From NCBI GenBank assembly GCA_963665595.2, contig CAXXJK010000005.1:124001-188000 (forward strand): a stretch of DNA of 64,000 nt, read 5' to 3'. The DNA comes from G963665595 sp963665595 (GTDB taxonomy: Bacteria > Actinomycetota > Coriobacteriia > Coriobacteriales > CADBOM01). The translations under genes and the position numbers were made by a program. This document shows, in pieces, positions 9,067-18,451 of the stretch. Positions within the stretch are counted from its first letter, which is position 1. Every line of letters starts with the position of its first letter. Under the pieces are notes generated by a model, which saw only the letters and a program-made list of their open reading frames with translations, was not told the origin of the DNA and ran no database searches.

Positions 9067-9771
9067 ATGATGCGCGCATCTCGCTGGGCACAGTATAAAA
9101 CGCTGCTTTCAAAGGATTTCACCATGGAGTTCCGCACTAAGGAGATGCTTACCTCCATGGGTATCTACGGGGTTTTAGTGCTCCTTGTTTTTGGTGCTGC
9201 TCTCGCGTTTACCTCGGTCGGATTTGACGTATCTCAGATGGCGTCCGGTTTGCTGTGGGTGCTTGTCGTGTTTACCTCACTGTTGGGACTGAACCGTTCG
9301 TTTTCACATGAAAAGGAGAACGGCGCGCTTGAGGGCATGCTGCTCGTGCCGATGGATCGCTCACTGATCTTTCTTGCTAAAATGACCACCAATCTGGTAT
9401 TGCTTCTGGTGGTAGAGGTGATTGTGGTGCCGCTCTTTTTCTTCTTCTTTCTGAGCGCAGTATCAGTTGCTTCAACAGCAGTCTGGATTATCCTGCCCCT
9501 TGTGGTGGGCTCTATTGGTGTGGCTGGCATCGGCACGCTTCTTTCGACCATTACCATAAATACACGTGGTAAGGATGTACTGCTTGCCGTCATGTTCATC
9601 CCGGTTATCTTTCCACTGCTTTACGCGTGCGTCAGTGCTACTTCTGCAGCGTTTCTCGGGTTGCCGGATGGGTTTGATGGATTCACCAGCGCGCTTGCGT
9701 TGGCGGGTGGCTACGATGCCATCATGATCATCGCTAGCTGGGCACTTTATGATTTTGTTATATCTGCCTGA
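9067..9771 (+). CDS. ccmB: Heme exporter membrane protein CcmB
   Basis: 234 residues with about six membrane helices. The N-terminal segment KTLLSKDFTMEFRTKEMLTS and the LNRSFSHEKENGALEGMLL loop are typical of CcmB. It is the permease partner of CcmA in CcmE recycling. Two ATG codons stand in tandem at the start; the first follows the ccmA stop directly, implying coupled translation. Confidence 0.92.
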   Translation: MMRASRWAQYKTLLSKDFTMEFRTKEMLTSMGIYGVLVLLVFGAALAFTSVGFDVSQMASGLLWVLVVFTSLLGLNRSFSHEKENGALEGMLLVPMDRSLIFLAKMTTNLVLLLVVEVIVVPLFFFFFLSAVSVASTAVWIILPLVVGSIGVAGIGTLLSTITINTRGKDVLLAVMFIPVIFPLLYACVSATSAAFLGLPDGFDGFTSALALAGGYDAIMIIASWALYDFVISA

Positions 9772-9822
9772 TGCGTATGTGCTCGCATCAAGACCGAGAA
9801 AGCAACGGCATGAGGAGGCATT

Positions 9823-10578
9823 TTGAGTACTGAATCGTTAAAAAAACCGCCCACTGTGGGGGGAGTGATTGACCGACTTGTCATGCCGGCATTTGCGATA
9901 GGTTTCCTTCTCGCGCTGACGGCGTTTGTTCTTGCGTTTACAATGGCGCCGCTCGTGGGGGGTGCTAACGTGGGAGGCACAGCCATTATTGGTGGTCAAG
10001 CAGTAAGTAGCAAGTTGCTGTTCTCTCAGAAGATATTCTATTTTCACATGCCTATCGCCATCACGAGTTTTCTTGCGCTGATTTTTGTTGCCTTTTATGG
10101 TATTCGCTATCTTGCGACCAAACAGCGTGCCTATGATACGCGCGCCCGGGTTGCCATGGAAATCACGCTCATATTCGTAATAGGCACCATGATTTCTGGT
10201 GAGTTATGGGAACGTGAGGAATGGGGAGTTTGGTGGACGTGGGAGCCTCGTCTAACCACCTATCTCGTGCTGATGCTTTTGGTTATTGCCTATTTCATCT
10301 TGCGTACCGCCATAGACGATCCAGAAAAACGCGCGACGTTTGCGGCAGTATTCGGCATCATTACTTTTATCGATGCGCCTATCTGTTTCATGATTACACG
10401 CTTGATTCCCCAGACCACGCATCCGGTCGTGTCGAGTCTTTCTGTCGACATGCTGATACCGCTCATGCTTTCCATGGTCGGATTCCTGCTCATAGGGTTT
10501 GCCTTGTATCGATTACGTTTGAGGCAGACTATCTGCCTAGAGAAGTTAGAAGCTATCAAAGAGCGTCTTTTAGACTGA
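9823..10578 (+). CDS. ccmC: Heme handling protein CcmC
   Basis: 251 residues, six membrane helices. The WWD region reads WGVWWTWEPRLTTYLVL, with Glu where the classical motif has WD. Conserved His residues occur in IFYFHMPIAI and in the late TTHPVV segment. CcmC transfers heme to CcmE. The start is TTG at 9823, supported by GAGGAGG six bases upstream and by a normal N-terminal length. A 51-base gap separates it from ccmB. Confidence 0.92.
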   Translation: MSTESLKKPPTVGGVIDRLVMPAFAIGFLLALTAFVLAFTMAPLVGGANVGGTAIIGGQAVSSKLLFSQKIFYFHMPIAITSFLALIFVAFYGIRYLATKQRAYDTRARVAMEITLIFVIGTMISGELWEREEWGVWWTWEPRLTTYLVLMLLVIAYFILRTAIDDPEKRATFAAVFGIITFIDAPICFMITRLIPQTTHPVVSSLSVDMLIPLMLSMVGFLLIGFALYRLRLRQTICLEKLEAIKERLLD

Positions 10579-10664
10579 ACCGGTTGTGTATCCGTCTGAT
10601 TTTTAAGTGTCTGAGTGTTCACGCAATGATTTGAGAAGTCATTGAAGCAGAAAGAGAGTCTGAC

Positions 10665-10853
10665 ATGAATTCTGTTCTCGTAGAAATATATAGCACCGTT
10701 TTGAGTGGCGCGCCGTATGTCATAGCAGCATATGTAGGTATATTCATCGTGCTGGCCATTTTTGTCATTATTATCTATCGCAAGTTGGTACGTGTTGAAA
10801 AGCAGGTTGCTGCATTGGAAGAAGCATATCCTCTGAATGAAGAAGATGAATGA
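10665..10853 (+). CDS. ccmD: CcmD-like small membrane protein
   Basis: 62 residues: one membrane helix (about 18-39) followed by a charged helix KLVRVEKQVAALEE and an acidic tail. This is the size and layout of CcmD, the small subunit of the CcmABCD complex, and it follows ccmC after 86 bases. Sequence conservation in CcmD is weak, so the call rests on topology and position. Confidence 0.75.
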   Translation: MNSVLVEIYSTVLSGAPYVIAAYVGIFIVLAIFVIIIYRKLVRVEKQVAALEEAYPLNEEDE

Positions 10854-10943
10854 CAGCGGCCTCTCTACTCAATGAATTTAAATGGTCGCTATGCACGAAA
10901 TGTGAATTTTAAAGACTTTAGTGGGGTAGGCTCACATTACCTC

Positions 10944-10971
10944 TTTACTAGGCGCGAATATTGGCTATTAT
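10944..10971 (+). promoter_or_regulatory. Probable groESL promoter
   Basis: TTTACT (10944-10949) and TATTAT (10966-10971) are separated by 16 bases. The CIRCE operator begins five bases after the -10 box, where HrcA would block the start of transcription. Confidence 0.5.
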
Positions 10972-10975
10972 TTAG

Positions 10976-11002
10976 TTAGCACTCTCGAGGCGAGAGTGCT
11001 AA
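10976..11002 (+). promoter_or_regulatory. CIRCE operator (HrcA binding site)
   Basis: TTAGCACTC-N9-GAGTGCTAA matches the CIRCE consensus exactly, with the 9-base spacer TCGAGGCGA. CIRCE is bound by the heat-shock repressor HrcA and is typical of groESL promoters. It lies 143 bases before groES. Confidence 0.97.
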
Positions 11003-11145
11003 CTACTCTCTGAGGACCCATGATTGTCCTTATGCAGACTTGAAAAAGGTAATAATGGCGCATATATTAAAGTGTGCGCGTATAGGCGCAATTCCGCTGT
11101 ACGAGTGTATAGAGGATTGCATGGACAGTTTAGGAGGAATGGACG

Positions 11146-11433
11146 ATGAATCTGAAACCACTAGGAGATAGGGTCATCATCAAGGAAGCTGAGGCTGAGA
11201 CTACCACGGCATCGGGTATCCTGTTGGCGGGCACCGCTCAGGAAAAGCCACATCGTGGATCAGTCATCGCGGTAGGCAAGGGAAAGCTTGATAGCACAGG
11301 TACCCTCGTTGTTCCTGATGTAGAGGTGGGCGATACCATTATCTATGGCAAATATGGTGGAACTCAAGTTACTCTTGATGGCGAAGAGTATCTTATCCTG
11401 CGTGCCGACGACATCTATGCGGTTGTCGAATAA
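11146..11433 (+). CDS. groES: Co-chaperonin GroES
   Basis: 95 residues, typical length. The start (MNLKPLGDRVIIKEAEAE), the mobile loop TTASGILLAGTAQEKPHRG and the end EYLILRADDIYAVVE are all characteristic. GroES is the heptameric lid of the GroEL folding chamber. It is the first gene of a CIRCE-controlled operon and is followed by groEL after 60 bases. GGAGG lies upstream of the ATG. Confidence 0.98.
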   Translation: MNLKPLGDRVIIKEAEAETTTASGILLAGTAQEKPHRGSVIAVGKGKLDSTGTLVVPDVEVGDTIIYGKYGGTQVTLDGEEYLILRADDIYAVVE

Positions 11434-11493
11434 TATCTACTACACTCCATCATTTGTCCGATAGATTACACTTTGAAAGGATTGATGAATCTT

Positions 11494-13128
11494 ATGGCTA
11501 AGAACATCGTTTTTGATACTAATGCACGCGCGCAGCTTGCCGAAGGCGTTTCCAAGCTCGCCGATGCGGTGAAGGTTACACTGGGGCCAAAGGGACGTTA
11601 TGTCGCGCTTGAACGCTCCTACGGTGCTCCGCTTATCACCAATGATGGTGTGACGGTTGCCAAGGAGATCGAGCTCGAAAACCCTGTTGAGAACATGGGT
11701 GCTCAGCTTGTTCGTGAAGTTGCCGTCAAGACCAACGACGTTGCCGGTGATGGCACCACCACCGCAACTCTGCTCGCTGATGTGATTGTAAAAGAAGGCT
11801 TGCGCAATGTGACCGCCGGTGCTAATCCGCTCGCTATTCGTCGGGGCATCGAAAAGGCTGTCGACGCAGTTGTTGTTTCCATCAAAGACCAGGCACATGA
11901 TGTTGAGGGTCAGAACCAAATTGCTAACGTGGGTACCATTTCTGCGGGTGATGAGCTTATCGGTTCAAAGATTGCTGAAGCCATGGAGGCTGTTGGCAAA
12001 GACGGTGTTATCACCGTCGAAGAGTCAAACACATTTGGTATCGACATCGAAACCGTTGAGGGTATGCAGTTTGACAAAGGCTTTGTCTCGCCCTATATGG
12101 CAACCGACATGGAGCGTATGGAAGCCAGCCTCTCTGATCCTTACATCCTCATATCTGGACAGAAGATATCTGCAATCCAAGATCTCCTTCCTTTGCTTGA
12201 GCAGATCATGAAAACCAATCGTCCGTTGCTTATCATTACTGAGGATCTGGAAGGCGAAGCCCTCGCCACACTGTTGCTCAATAAGCTCCGTGGCACGTTA
12301 AACGTAGTAGCAGTTAAGGCTCCTGGTTTTGGCGATCGTCGCAAGCGTATGCTCGAAGATATTGCCATTGTAACCGGTGGTCAGGTTATAACCGACGAGT
12401 TTGGCATGAAGCTTGAGACTACTACGATGGACCAACTTGGCCGCGCCAAGACAGTTAAGGTTTCCAAGGATGTTACGGTCATTGTCGACGGTGCAGGTTC
12501 TCCTGATGCTATCAAAGAGCGCGTCGGGCAGATTCGTGCGGAGATTGAGCGCACTGAGTCTGATTTTGATCGCGAAAAACTTCAGGAGCGTCTTGCCAAG
12601 CTGTCTGGCGGTGTAGCGGTCATCAAGGTTGGCGCGGCGACTGAGACTGAACTCAAGGAAAAGAAATCTCGTATTGAAGATGCTCTGCAGGCCACTCGTG
12701 CTGCTGTTGAAGAAGGTATTGTTCCTGGTGGCGGAGTTGCCTTCATCGATGCTATTTCGGTGCTCGATAGTCTTGATATCAAGGATGCCGATGAGAAGAT
12801 CGGTGTCGAGATCATTCGTAAGTCTCTCGAGGCTCCGCTTCGCACCATCGCGTCAAACGCAGGTTTTGAGGGATCCGTTGTCGTCGAGAAGGTCAAGGGA
12901 CTTCCTGCGGGCAGTGGTTTGAACTGCGCTAATGGCGAATATGGCGATCTTATCAAGATGGGCGTTATCGACCCCGTTAAGGTTACCCGCTTCGCACTTC
13001 AGAATGCGGCATCTGTTGCATCTCTCATCCTCATCACTGAGGTTACGGTTAATGATATTCCCAAGGAAGGCCTTGACCCGGCAGCGCTTGCTGGTGCCAT
13101 GGGTGGTATGGGCGGCGGCATGTACTAA
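11494..13128 (+). CDS. groEL: Chaperonin GroEL
   Basis: 544 residues. The ATP-binding segment KVTLGPKGRYVALERSYGAP, the VAGDGTTTATLLA motif, VEEGIVPGGGVAF and the Gly-Met tail (GGMGGGMY) are all present. It forms the 14-subunit folding chamber. I use ATG 11494, which gives the conserved MAKNIVF start; an ATG at 11485 nearer to GAAAGG is also possible. The gene ends just before a strong terminator. Confidence 0.98.
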   Translation: MAKNIVFDTNARAQLAEGVSKLADAVKVTLGPKGRYVALERSYGAPLITNDGVTVAKEIELENPVENMGAQLVREVAVKTNDVAGDGTTTATLLADVIVKEGLRNVTAGANPLAIRRGIEKAVDAVVVSIKDQAHDVEGQNQIANVGTISAGDELIGSKIAEAMEAVGKDGVITVEESNTFGIDIETVEGMQFDKGFVSPYMATDMERMEASLSDPYILISGQKISAIQDLLPLLEQIMKTNRPLLIITEDLEGEALATLLLNKLRGTLNVVAVKAPGFGDRRKRMLEDIAIVTGGQVITDEFGMKLETTTMDQLGRAKTVKVSKDVTVIVDGAGSPDAIKERVGQIRAEIERTESDFDREKLQERLAKLSGGVAVIKVGAATETELKEKKSRIEDALQATRAAVEEGIVPGGGVAFIDAISVLDSLDIKDADEKIGVEIIRKSLEAPLRTIASNAGFEGSVVVEKVKGLPAGSGLNCANGEYGDLIKMGVIDPVKVTRFALQNAASVASLILITEVTVNDIPKEGLDPAALAGAMGGMGGGMY

Positions 13129-13184
13129 GCCGTTCAATACGGAATAGGAATGTTTCTCAAAGGGTTCATAAAGAACAGTCTCTC

Positions 13185-13223
13185 AAAAAGAAGGTGGAAT
13201 CGAACCGATTCCACCTTCTTTTT
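13185..13223. terminator. Strong bidirectional terminator between groEL and the CotH gene
   Basis: AAGAAGGTGGAATCG pairs perfectly with CGATTCCACCTTCTT around the loop AAC. A runs lie on the left and T runs on the right, so it works as a Rho-independent terminator on both strands and ends both convergent genes. Confidence 0.93.
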
Positions 13224-13331
13224 CTATAACCCCATCCGGCAGGAACGATTTTTGGGACACCCGGAACTGAACTATTATGATGCTTATATGCTTTGATAGA
13301 CAGCTTGCAATGATATCGCATGGAGGCTCGC

Positions 13332-14954
13332 TTACGATGTAAGCTGTTTATCAATAGTTTCAATGCGTTGTGTGATGTAATCGACAATTGAAACGACTGT
13401 ATTTGTGGTTGACATGCCACCGCCCATGCCCTGTGCAGCGATTTGGTTATCGACAGTGTTTTCAGGCATACTTGGCAGGGAATTAGTGTTGTCGTTAGAA
13501 GTGCCGCTAGTCGGCATAGTCGGCATAGCGTTGTCTTCGGCATTGGGCATCTTGCCACTTTGAGTGCTCGGCGTAGTACCGTTTTGGATGTCAGTTGGCA
13601 TGCCTGCTGAGCCACTAAATGATCCCATCGAAGACATCTGCTGCCCGCTCGTAGTGGTGCGTGATGTGGTCGTTGTCAGATCCGTGTTGCTCGTCATGAT
13701 GTTGGATTCAAACTGATCAGAGGTATAGAAAGCGCTGGGGTCGTTCTCGACATAAGAACGTATCACTTCTGCTATATCGTCAACAGTACTTTGAAAGTCA
13801 TCAAAATAGCTGCAAAGCTGCTGAACATAGTTAAGATAGCGAACACGATAGGTATCAACAGCAAGAAGTTCTTTAATAAGTGGGCGATCAAGTATGTCTA
13901 CGCCATATACTGGCTGGTCAATATCTACAGAAACGCTTGCGCCTCCGTCGCTACTATAGGCGCCCATCGACATGTTGTAGTCCCATCCAAGATAAGTAAG
14001 ACGGCCTCCACTATAAAGCAGATAGTAGTTATGTGCTTTATCGCCATTGTAACTATCATAGTTACCGCAAACGGAATTGACCGCAAAAGCCTTAAGAACG
14101 CTATCGACATCGAACAGCGACTCAACAGTACTTGTGTTATCGCTAGAAAACGATGCGAGTGTATCGCGCAAGGCTTTGGGGTTTACGAGATCATCATCTT
14201 CGCCATAATCTACGTCAAACCCCGTACAATCATCGGTTGGCTTCAGTGTGCAGTAATCGGAATTTGCCTTATACAAGATCGCGTCAGATTTACTCGCATG
14301 CCGTTTTACGAAGCTGTCATTGTAAGATTCAATGGAGAGATAGAAACCAAACAACGTGTCGTTTATGTACAAATTGCAATAGGTGATGAATGGCGTAATA
14401 CACCCGAGTTGAGTTGATGCGGCATAGGTTAGATATTCACGCATATAGGAAGGATCACTGAAGCTGCCGTTTAGCGCCATCATGCTCAAGCCATGCAGTG
14501 TTTGATTTTTCACATACTTGTCGAATTTAACTTTGAAGCCATAACGACTACCACCACTTTGCGCCACGCTTTGCATAGAGCTGAACCCCTTGGTGCGAAA
14601 TCCCACATTCTTTACCGTTGTGCCATTTACCGTAATATTTGCTGAGTGGTACTCCTCAATCATTGCGTTATCAAGAATGCTCTGCCAATCGTCTTCAGAG
14701 ATTTCCACATTGATGTCGACAATAGAGCCGTTACCGAAGACGTTGCCATAATAGCTATTCTTGTCGGAAAGTGTTTGGAATGATGGAAGGATCTTGCTCG
14801 AAGCAGTTCCCAAGACGCTCGTGCCATTTGAACCGCTGTTTGAAGTGCTGGTAGATTGGCCCTGACTCGAGCACCCGCTTATGCCCAAAAGACATACTGC
14901 ACATGAGCCAGCTGATAGCCCTATAAACGTTCGACGAGTAATACCTGTTGACAT
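13332..14954 (-). CDS. CotH kinase family protein, secreted lipoprotein
   Basis: 540 residues. The N-terminus has RRTFIGLSAGSCAVCLLGISGC: a twin-arginine-like motif, a hydrophobic stretch and a lipobox-like GISGC, suggesting export and lipid anchoring at Cys. The CotH core spans about 95-400, including VGFRTKGFSS, FKVKFDKYV, LTYLGWDYNMSMG and FGFYLSIESY. CotH proteins are atypical protein kinases first known from spore coats; non-spore-formers use them on secreted targets. A Ser/Thr/Met-rich low-complexity tail (about 410-515) follows. ATG 14954 is preceded on the minus strand by AACAGGAGT; an upstream in-frame start would hide the signal sequence. Confidence 0.87.
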   Translation of the reverse strand: MSTGITRRTFIGLSAGSCAVCLLGISGCSSQGQSTSTSNSGSNGTSVLGTASSKILPSFQTLSDKNSYYGNVFGNGSIVDINVEISEDDWQSILDNAMIEEYHSANITVNGTTVKNVGFRTKGFSSMQSVAQSGGSRYGFKVKFDKYVKNQTLHGLSMMALNGSFSDPSYMREYLTYAASTQLGCITPFITYCNLYINDTLFGFYLSIESYNDSFVKRHASKSDAILYKANSDYCTLKPTDDCTGFDVDYGEDDDLVNPKALRDTLASFSSDNTSTVESLFDVDSVLKAFAVNSVCGNYDSYNGDKAHNYYLLYSGGRLTYLGWDYNMSMGAYSSDGGASVSVDIDQPVYGVDILDRPLIKELLAVDTYRVRYLNYVQQLCSYFDDFQSTVDDIAEVIRSYVENDPSAFYTSDQFESNIMTSNTDLTTTTSRTTTSGQQMSSMGSFSGSAGMPTDIQNGTTPSTQSGKMPNAEDNAMPTMPTSGTSNDNTNSLPSMPENTVDNQIAAQGMGGGMSTTNTVVSIVDYITQRIETIDKQLTS

Positions 14955-15151
14955 ACCAAACTCCTGTTTTCGTGGTTGCAACGTACTCAACAGATTACAA
15001 AGATACGCCTCAAGGCTTAAAGCAACCTTTAATGAGTACACTCAAACAGGTGATATATTGAAGAATGTGTGGGCGTATGCCTTCTTCTTGAACTCGGACG
15101 TATGTTCGCAAAACTTACGACATCTGCAAATAGGGACGGTCAGAGCTTTGT

Positions 15152-16510
15152 TCAGAATGAACTTTTTGTCGTAGAGTTTGCATGTTGTACGACGTTTCGG
15201 AAGTACTCTTCCCTCTGTTTTTCAAGCATGAGAAGTTCATGCTTTGCATGTGAGGAGAGCGCTTTCTTGTTGATTGAAGCGATAATTTGTTGACTTGCCC
15301 GTGTATCGCAAAGAGCGCCGAGCTCGTCTTGGATAGCCGTCATCTGTTGCACCAGCTCTTCAGCGCCGTCCTCAAAAAATAGACCAAATTTGTCTGCTAC
15401 GTAACGAAGACGTTTGGCTTTCTTCCTGAGGGAGTGCGTTGCGACGGTATCGGAGAAGTCGAGAACCTCTTGAGCCGATTGAAATGCTTTGGCAAGCGTG
15501 GCAAAACGTGCGCGCAATTCTTCTTCGCTCAGCCCCGCTCGCTCAACAGATTTGCGCCAGGGGGTATCTTGCATGGGTCGTCGCGCCCGCCGCGCCGCCT
15601 GATGGAGCCGATGACCTTTCAGCGCGATGACAACACGATCGCGCTCCTTTGTACGCATCTGGAGACAGATGGTTTCAAGAGAGGAATCAGCGGCGATGGC
15701 CGGGGCCTTGGCATCCGAGATGGTGGTCTCTACCGCATCACAGGAGACGTTGGCTTCTTCTGCGGAAATTTTTTGGACGCGTTCGTAGAGTATATCCAGA
15801 TCTCTGAGCCGAGAAGTTTGGCGCACTAGTGAACGAAGATCATGCTGTAGCGACGCATTCCAATATTTTTTCTGAAACGGTGCGGTAAACGACAGGAGCG
15901 ATCGCATAGTTCGAATAGAGATGCGGAGTTTGTGGAGTGCTTTGTCGTCATCGGGGTTTTCGAGAAATTCTTTTCTGGTTGTCCAAACACGTTGGCCACT
16001 GCGTTTGAGTATCTTCTCCATCTGATGAAGGGTAGTCCAGCGCGAGACAATCGGGCCCTGCACGAACCAGATAAGTTCTCCCTTGGTTGTGGGGGGCATG
16101 AGTCTGAATGAGGCAAGAGCCCCTTTCTCGAAGGTCAAGGAGAGAGTGCTTAGACATTCGGCAAGTTGTTCAATGAAGGGATTATGCCCAACGGCTACGA
16201 TGGTTTGCTCGGAGCATTGGTTAACTTTTTCAAGAAAGCTTTCAATATCTCCCGTGGCGAGCTCAAGGCACACACTCGGTTTCTTTGTATTGAGGAGGGG
16301 AACAATAAGTGAGGCTGTTTGTCGGGCTCGTGCGTACGGGCTTGTCAATATGCGGATGGACGCGCTTGTATCGATGAGCCGGACGGTCTGCGGTAATGTG
16401 GCTTTGAGAGCACGACGCCCCGCACGGGTCAAGGTGCGGTCGGCATCATTTCCCGTGGTCGCGCGTTGTATTGCTTTTCCGTGACGCATTACTATCAGTG
16501 TCTTAACCAT
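15152..16510 (-). CDS. SixA phosphohistidine phosphatase fused to a CHAD domain
   Basis: 452 residues, two domains. Residues 1-~155 are a histidine-phosphatase (SixA) domain: MRHGKA at 8-13, a TSPYARARQTA segment and the second catalytic His in AVGHNPF. Residues ~165-445 are a CHAD domain: ALHKLRISIRTMRSLLSF, SRLRDLDILYERV and SLRKKAKRLRYVADKFG, rich in His and Arg. CHAD domains bind polyphosphate; SixA removes phosphate from His in phosphorelay proteins. The fusion suggests phosphate-linked control or metabolism, but no polyphosphate kinase lies nearby. The start ATG is at 16508-16510. The CotH gene follows 197 bases downstream on the same strand. Confidence 0.9.
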   Translation of the reverse strand: MVKTLIVMRHGKAIQRATTGNDADRTLTRAGRRALKATLPQTVRLIDTSASIRILTSPYARARQTASLIVPLLNTKKPSVCLELATGDIESFLEKVNQCSEQTIVAVGHNPFIEQLAECLSTLSLTFEKGALASFRLMPPTTKGELIWFVQGPIVSRWTTLHQMEKILKRSGQRVWTTRKEFLENPDDDKALHKLRISIRTMRSLLSFTAPFQKKYWNASLQHDLRSLVRQTSRLRDLDILYERVQKISAEEANVSCDAVETTISDAKAPAIAADSSLETICLQMRTKERDRVVIALKGHRLHQAARRARRPMQDTPWRKSVERAGLSEEELRARFATLAKAFQSAQEVLDFSDTVATHSLRKKAKRLRYVADKFGLFFEDGAEELVQQMTAIQDELGALCDTRASQQIIASINKKALSSHAKHELLMLEKQREEYFRNVVQHANSTTKSSF

Positions 16511-16767
16511 CGTTTCACACTGCCTACTGATTGATGGGCTGGATAAACTCCGCTGGCATCATCATATAACAGATCAAGCTTAAGATGGCTATAGAGAGTT
16601 CCCTGGCTTTTTCGTGTTAAAAACTGTGCGGTGGTCATATGCTTTGAGAGCGCTTGTTCTTCTGAGACAAAATCGACTGCCTCTACGAACTGTTTGGTTT
16701 TGTTAACGTATACTGTAGGTGAAAAGCCTGACCCAGACATCAAGGGATGAATAAAGCGAGGGGAATC

Positions 16768-18444
16768 ATGCGCCCATTCAGGGAGCAATTTACACTACGC
16801 GGCATGATATTCGGAGCCATTGGCTCGGCCATCATAACATTGAGTTCTGTTTATGTTGCGCTCAAGCTGGGTGCGCTTCCTTGGCCTATTTTCTTTGTTA
16901 CCCTCTTTGCTTTCTTTGTACTGAAGGCATTACGCAATACCAATCTCAATGAAGTTAATGTCACTGCCACGGCTATGAGTGCCGGTGCGATGGTTGCCGG
17001 AGGTATCGCTTTTGTGGTGCCGGGCATATTTATGCTCTATCCCGATGCATCGATATCTCTCTGGGTTATATGTGCGTGTGCATTGTCAGGCGTTATTTTG
17101 GGGCTGGTATGTACTGCTCTTGTGCGCAGAAGATTTATAGAGAATACTGAACTGCCCTATCCCATTGGGCAAGGGGCAGCCGCTATGTTGCGGGCGGGCG
17201 ACGAGGGAGGCCGTAAGGCGCACATTCTCTTTCTGTCGATGGGGATTGCCGGCGTGTTTACCATTCTGCGCGACGCAGTCGGCGCCATTCCGGCTCTGCT
17301 ATTCTCAAGGGTAAGCCAGTATCTACCGGGCGTCACCTTTGGTATCTATGCCTCTCCCATGGCTCTTGCCATTGGTTTTATGCTTGAGCCTCAACAGGTA
17401 CTAGTCTGGTTTCTCGGCGCGCTGTTTACCGATTTTGGGCTAGTCTTTGGGGGCACCCAGTTGGGTATCTGGGATGTGACAACTGGTGTCAGTATAAAGA
17501 CCAGCCTGGGCATTGGTGTCATGATTGGCCTGGGAGTAGGAGTGATCATCAAGATCGGTGGCGGTTGGATCCTACGCCATCTCAGACGAGAGCCGCAGGA
17601 ATCTCGCCCAGAAGATTCTTCTAGACGCACGACCCCTAGCATGTCAGACGATGCTTCACGGTCTTCTTCAAACATCATTTCAAAAAAATTTGCGGCGTTT
17701 GCTCTTGCGGGTGTCGTGCTTCTTCTTACTCTTGTGGCAGGAATCGACCTGTTGCCTTCTCTATTGTTAGTAGCGCTTACGTGGGTGGTTGTCTTTATTG
17801 CTGCTCAGTGTGTTGGCCAGGCTGGCTTGGATCCGCTGGAAGTTTTTGGACTGCTCGTACTCCTCATAATCGCTTTTTTCTGCCATGTGGGCGGAGTCGA
17901 GGCTTTTCTTATATGCACGGTGGCGGCGGTAGCCTGTGGGCTATGCGGCGATGTGATGAATGATTTTAAAGCGGGTCATATCCTACAAAGTGATCCAAAA
18001 GCGCAGTGGTACGCCGAACTTATCGGGGGCGTTGTCGGCGCGCTGGTGGGGACGCTTGTGATCACCATGTTCATCAGCGCTTATGGTGTTGATTGTTTCG
18101 GCGTGGGCAAGGAATTTGTGGCTGCTCAAGCAAGCGCGGTGGCCTCAATGATAGGGGGCGTGTCAAATCCGCCGGCGTTTATTGTGGGCATTACTGTGGG
18201 CGCCGTTCTCTTTCTTGTTGGGGCTCCGGTATTGACACTTGGTTTGGGCATATATCTGCCATTCTATCTTTCGCTCACGGTATCTATTGGCATGTGTATC
18301 CGTCTTATCTGCACCAAGATCGCGCCCGCTTGGTTTGAAGAAAACGGAAACATCATCGCCTCGGGATTATTGGGCGGTGAATCCATCGTGGGGGTTATTA
18401 TCGCATTGGTCGCCGTCGTAGGTGGATTTTCCGCCTGGGGGTAG
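16768..18444 (+). CDS. OPT family oligopeptide transporter
   Basis: 558 residues with about 14 hydrophobic helices. Family features are the N-terminal LRGMIFGAIGSAIITLSSVY, the NLNEVNVTATAMSAGAMVAGG segment, ELPYPIGQGAA and the GDVMNDFKAGHIL motif typical of prokaryotic OPT proteins. OPT transporters import peptides or metal chelates by proton symport. A hydrophilic loop lies near residues 275-310. ATG 16768 is preceded by GCGAGGGGA with good spacing; an ATG 21 bases upstream has no spaced site. It converges on an ABC ATPase remnant eight bases away. Confidence 0.92.
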   Translation: MRPFREQFTLRGMIFGAIGSAIITLSSVYVALKLGALPWPIFFVTLFAFFVLKALRNTNLNEVNVTATAMSAGAMVAGGIAFVVPGIFMLYPDASISLWVICACALSGVILGLVCTALVRRRFIENTELPYPIGQGAAAMLRAGDEGGRKAHILFLSMGIAGVFTILRDAVGAIPALLFSRVSQYLPGVTFGIYASPMALAIGFMLEPQQVLVWFLGALFTDFGLVFGGTQLGIWDVTTGVSIKTSLGIGVMIGLGVGVIIKIGGGWILRHLRREPQESRPEDSSRRTTPSMSDDASRSSSNIISKKFAAFALAGVVLLLTLVAGIDLLPSLLLVALTWVVVFIAAQCVGQAGLDPLEVFGLLVLLIIAFFCHVGGVEAFLICTVAAVACGLCGDVMNDFKAGHILQSDPKAQWYAELIGGVVGALVGTLVITMFISAYGVDCFGVGKEFVAAQASAVASMIGGVSNPPAFIVGITVGAVLFLVGAPVLTLGLGIYLPFYLSLTVSIGMCIRLICTKIAPAWFEENGNIIASGLLGGESIVGVIIALVAVVGGFSAWG

Positions 18445-18451
18445 TGGCTAC

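Noticed and set aside
13791..14417. A 208-codon open frame on the plus strand
   Set aside because: It is antisense to the well-supported CotH-family gene and has no recognisable motif.
16495..16740. A possible 81-residue gene on the minus strand overlapping the SixA-CHAD start
   Set aside because: It reads fairly like a protein but lacks a ribosome-binding site at its Met and matches nothing I know; not enough support.
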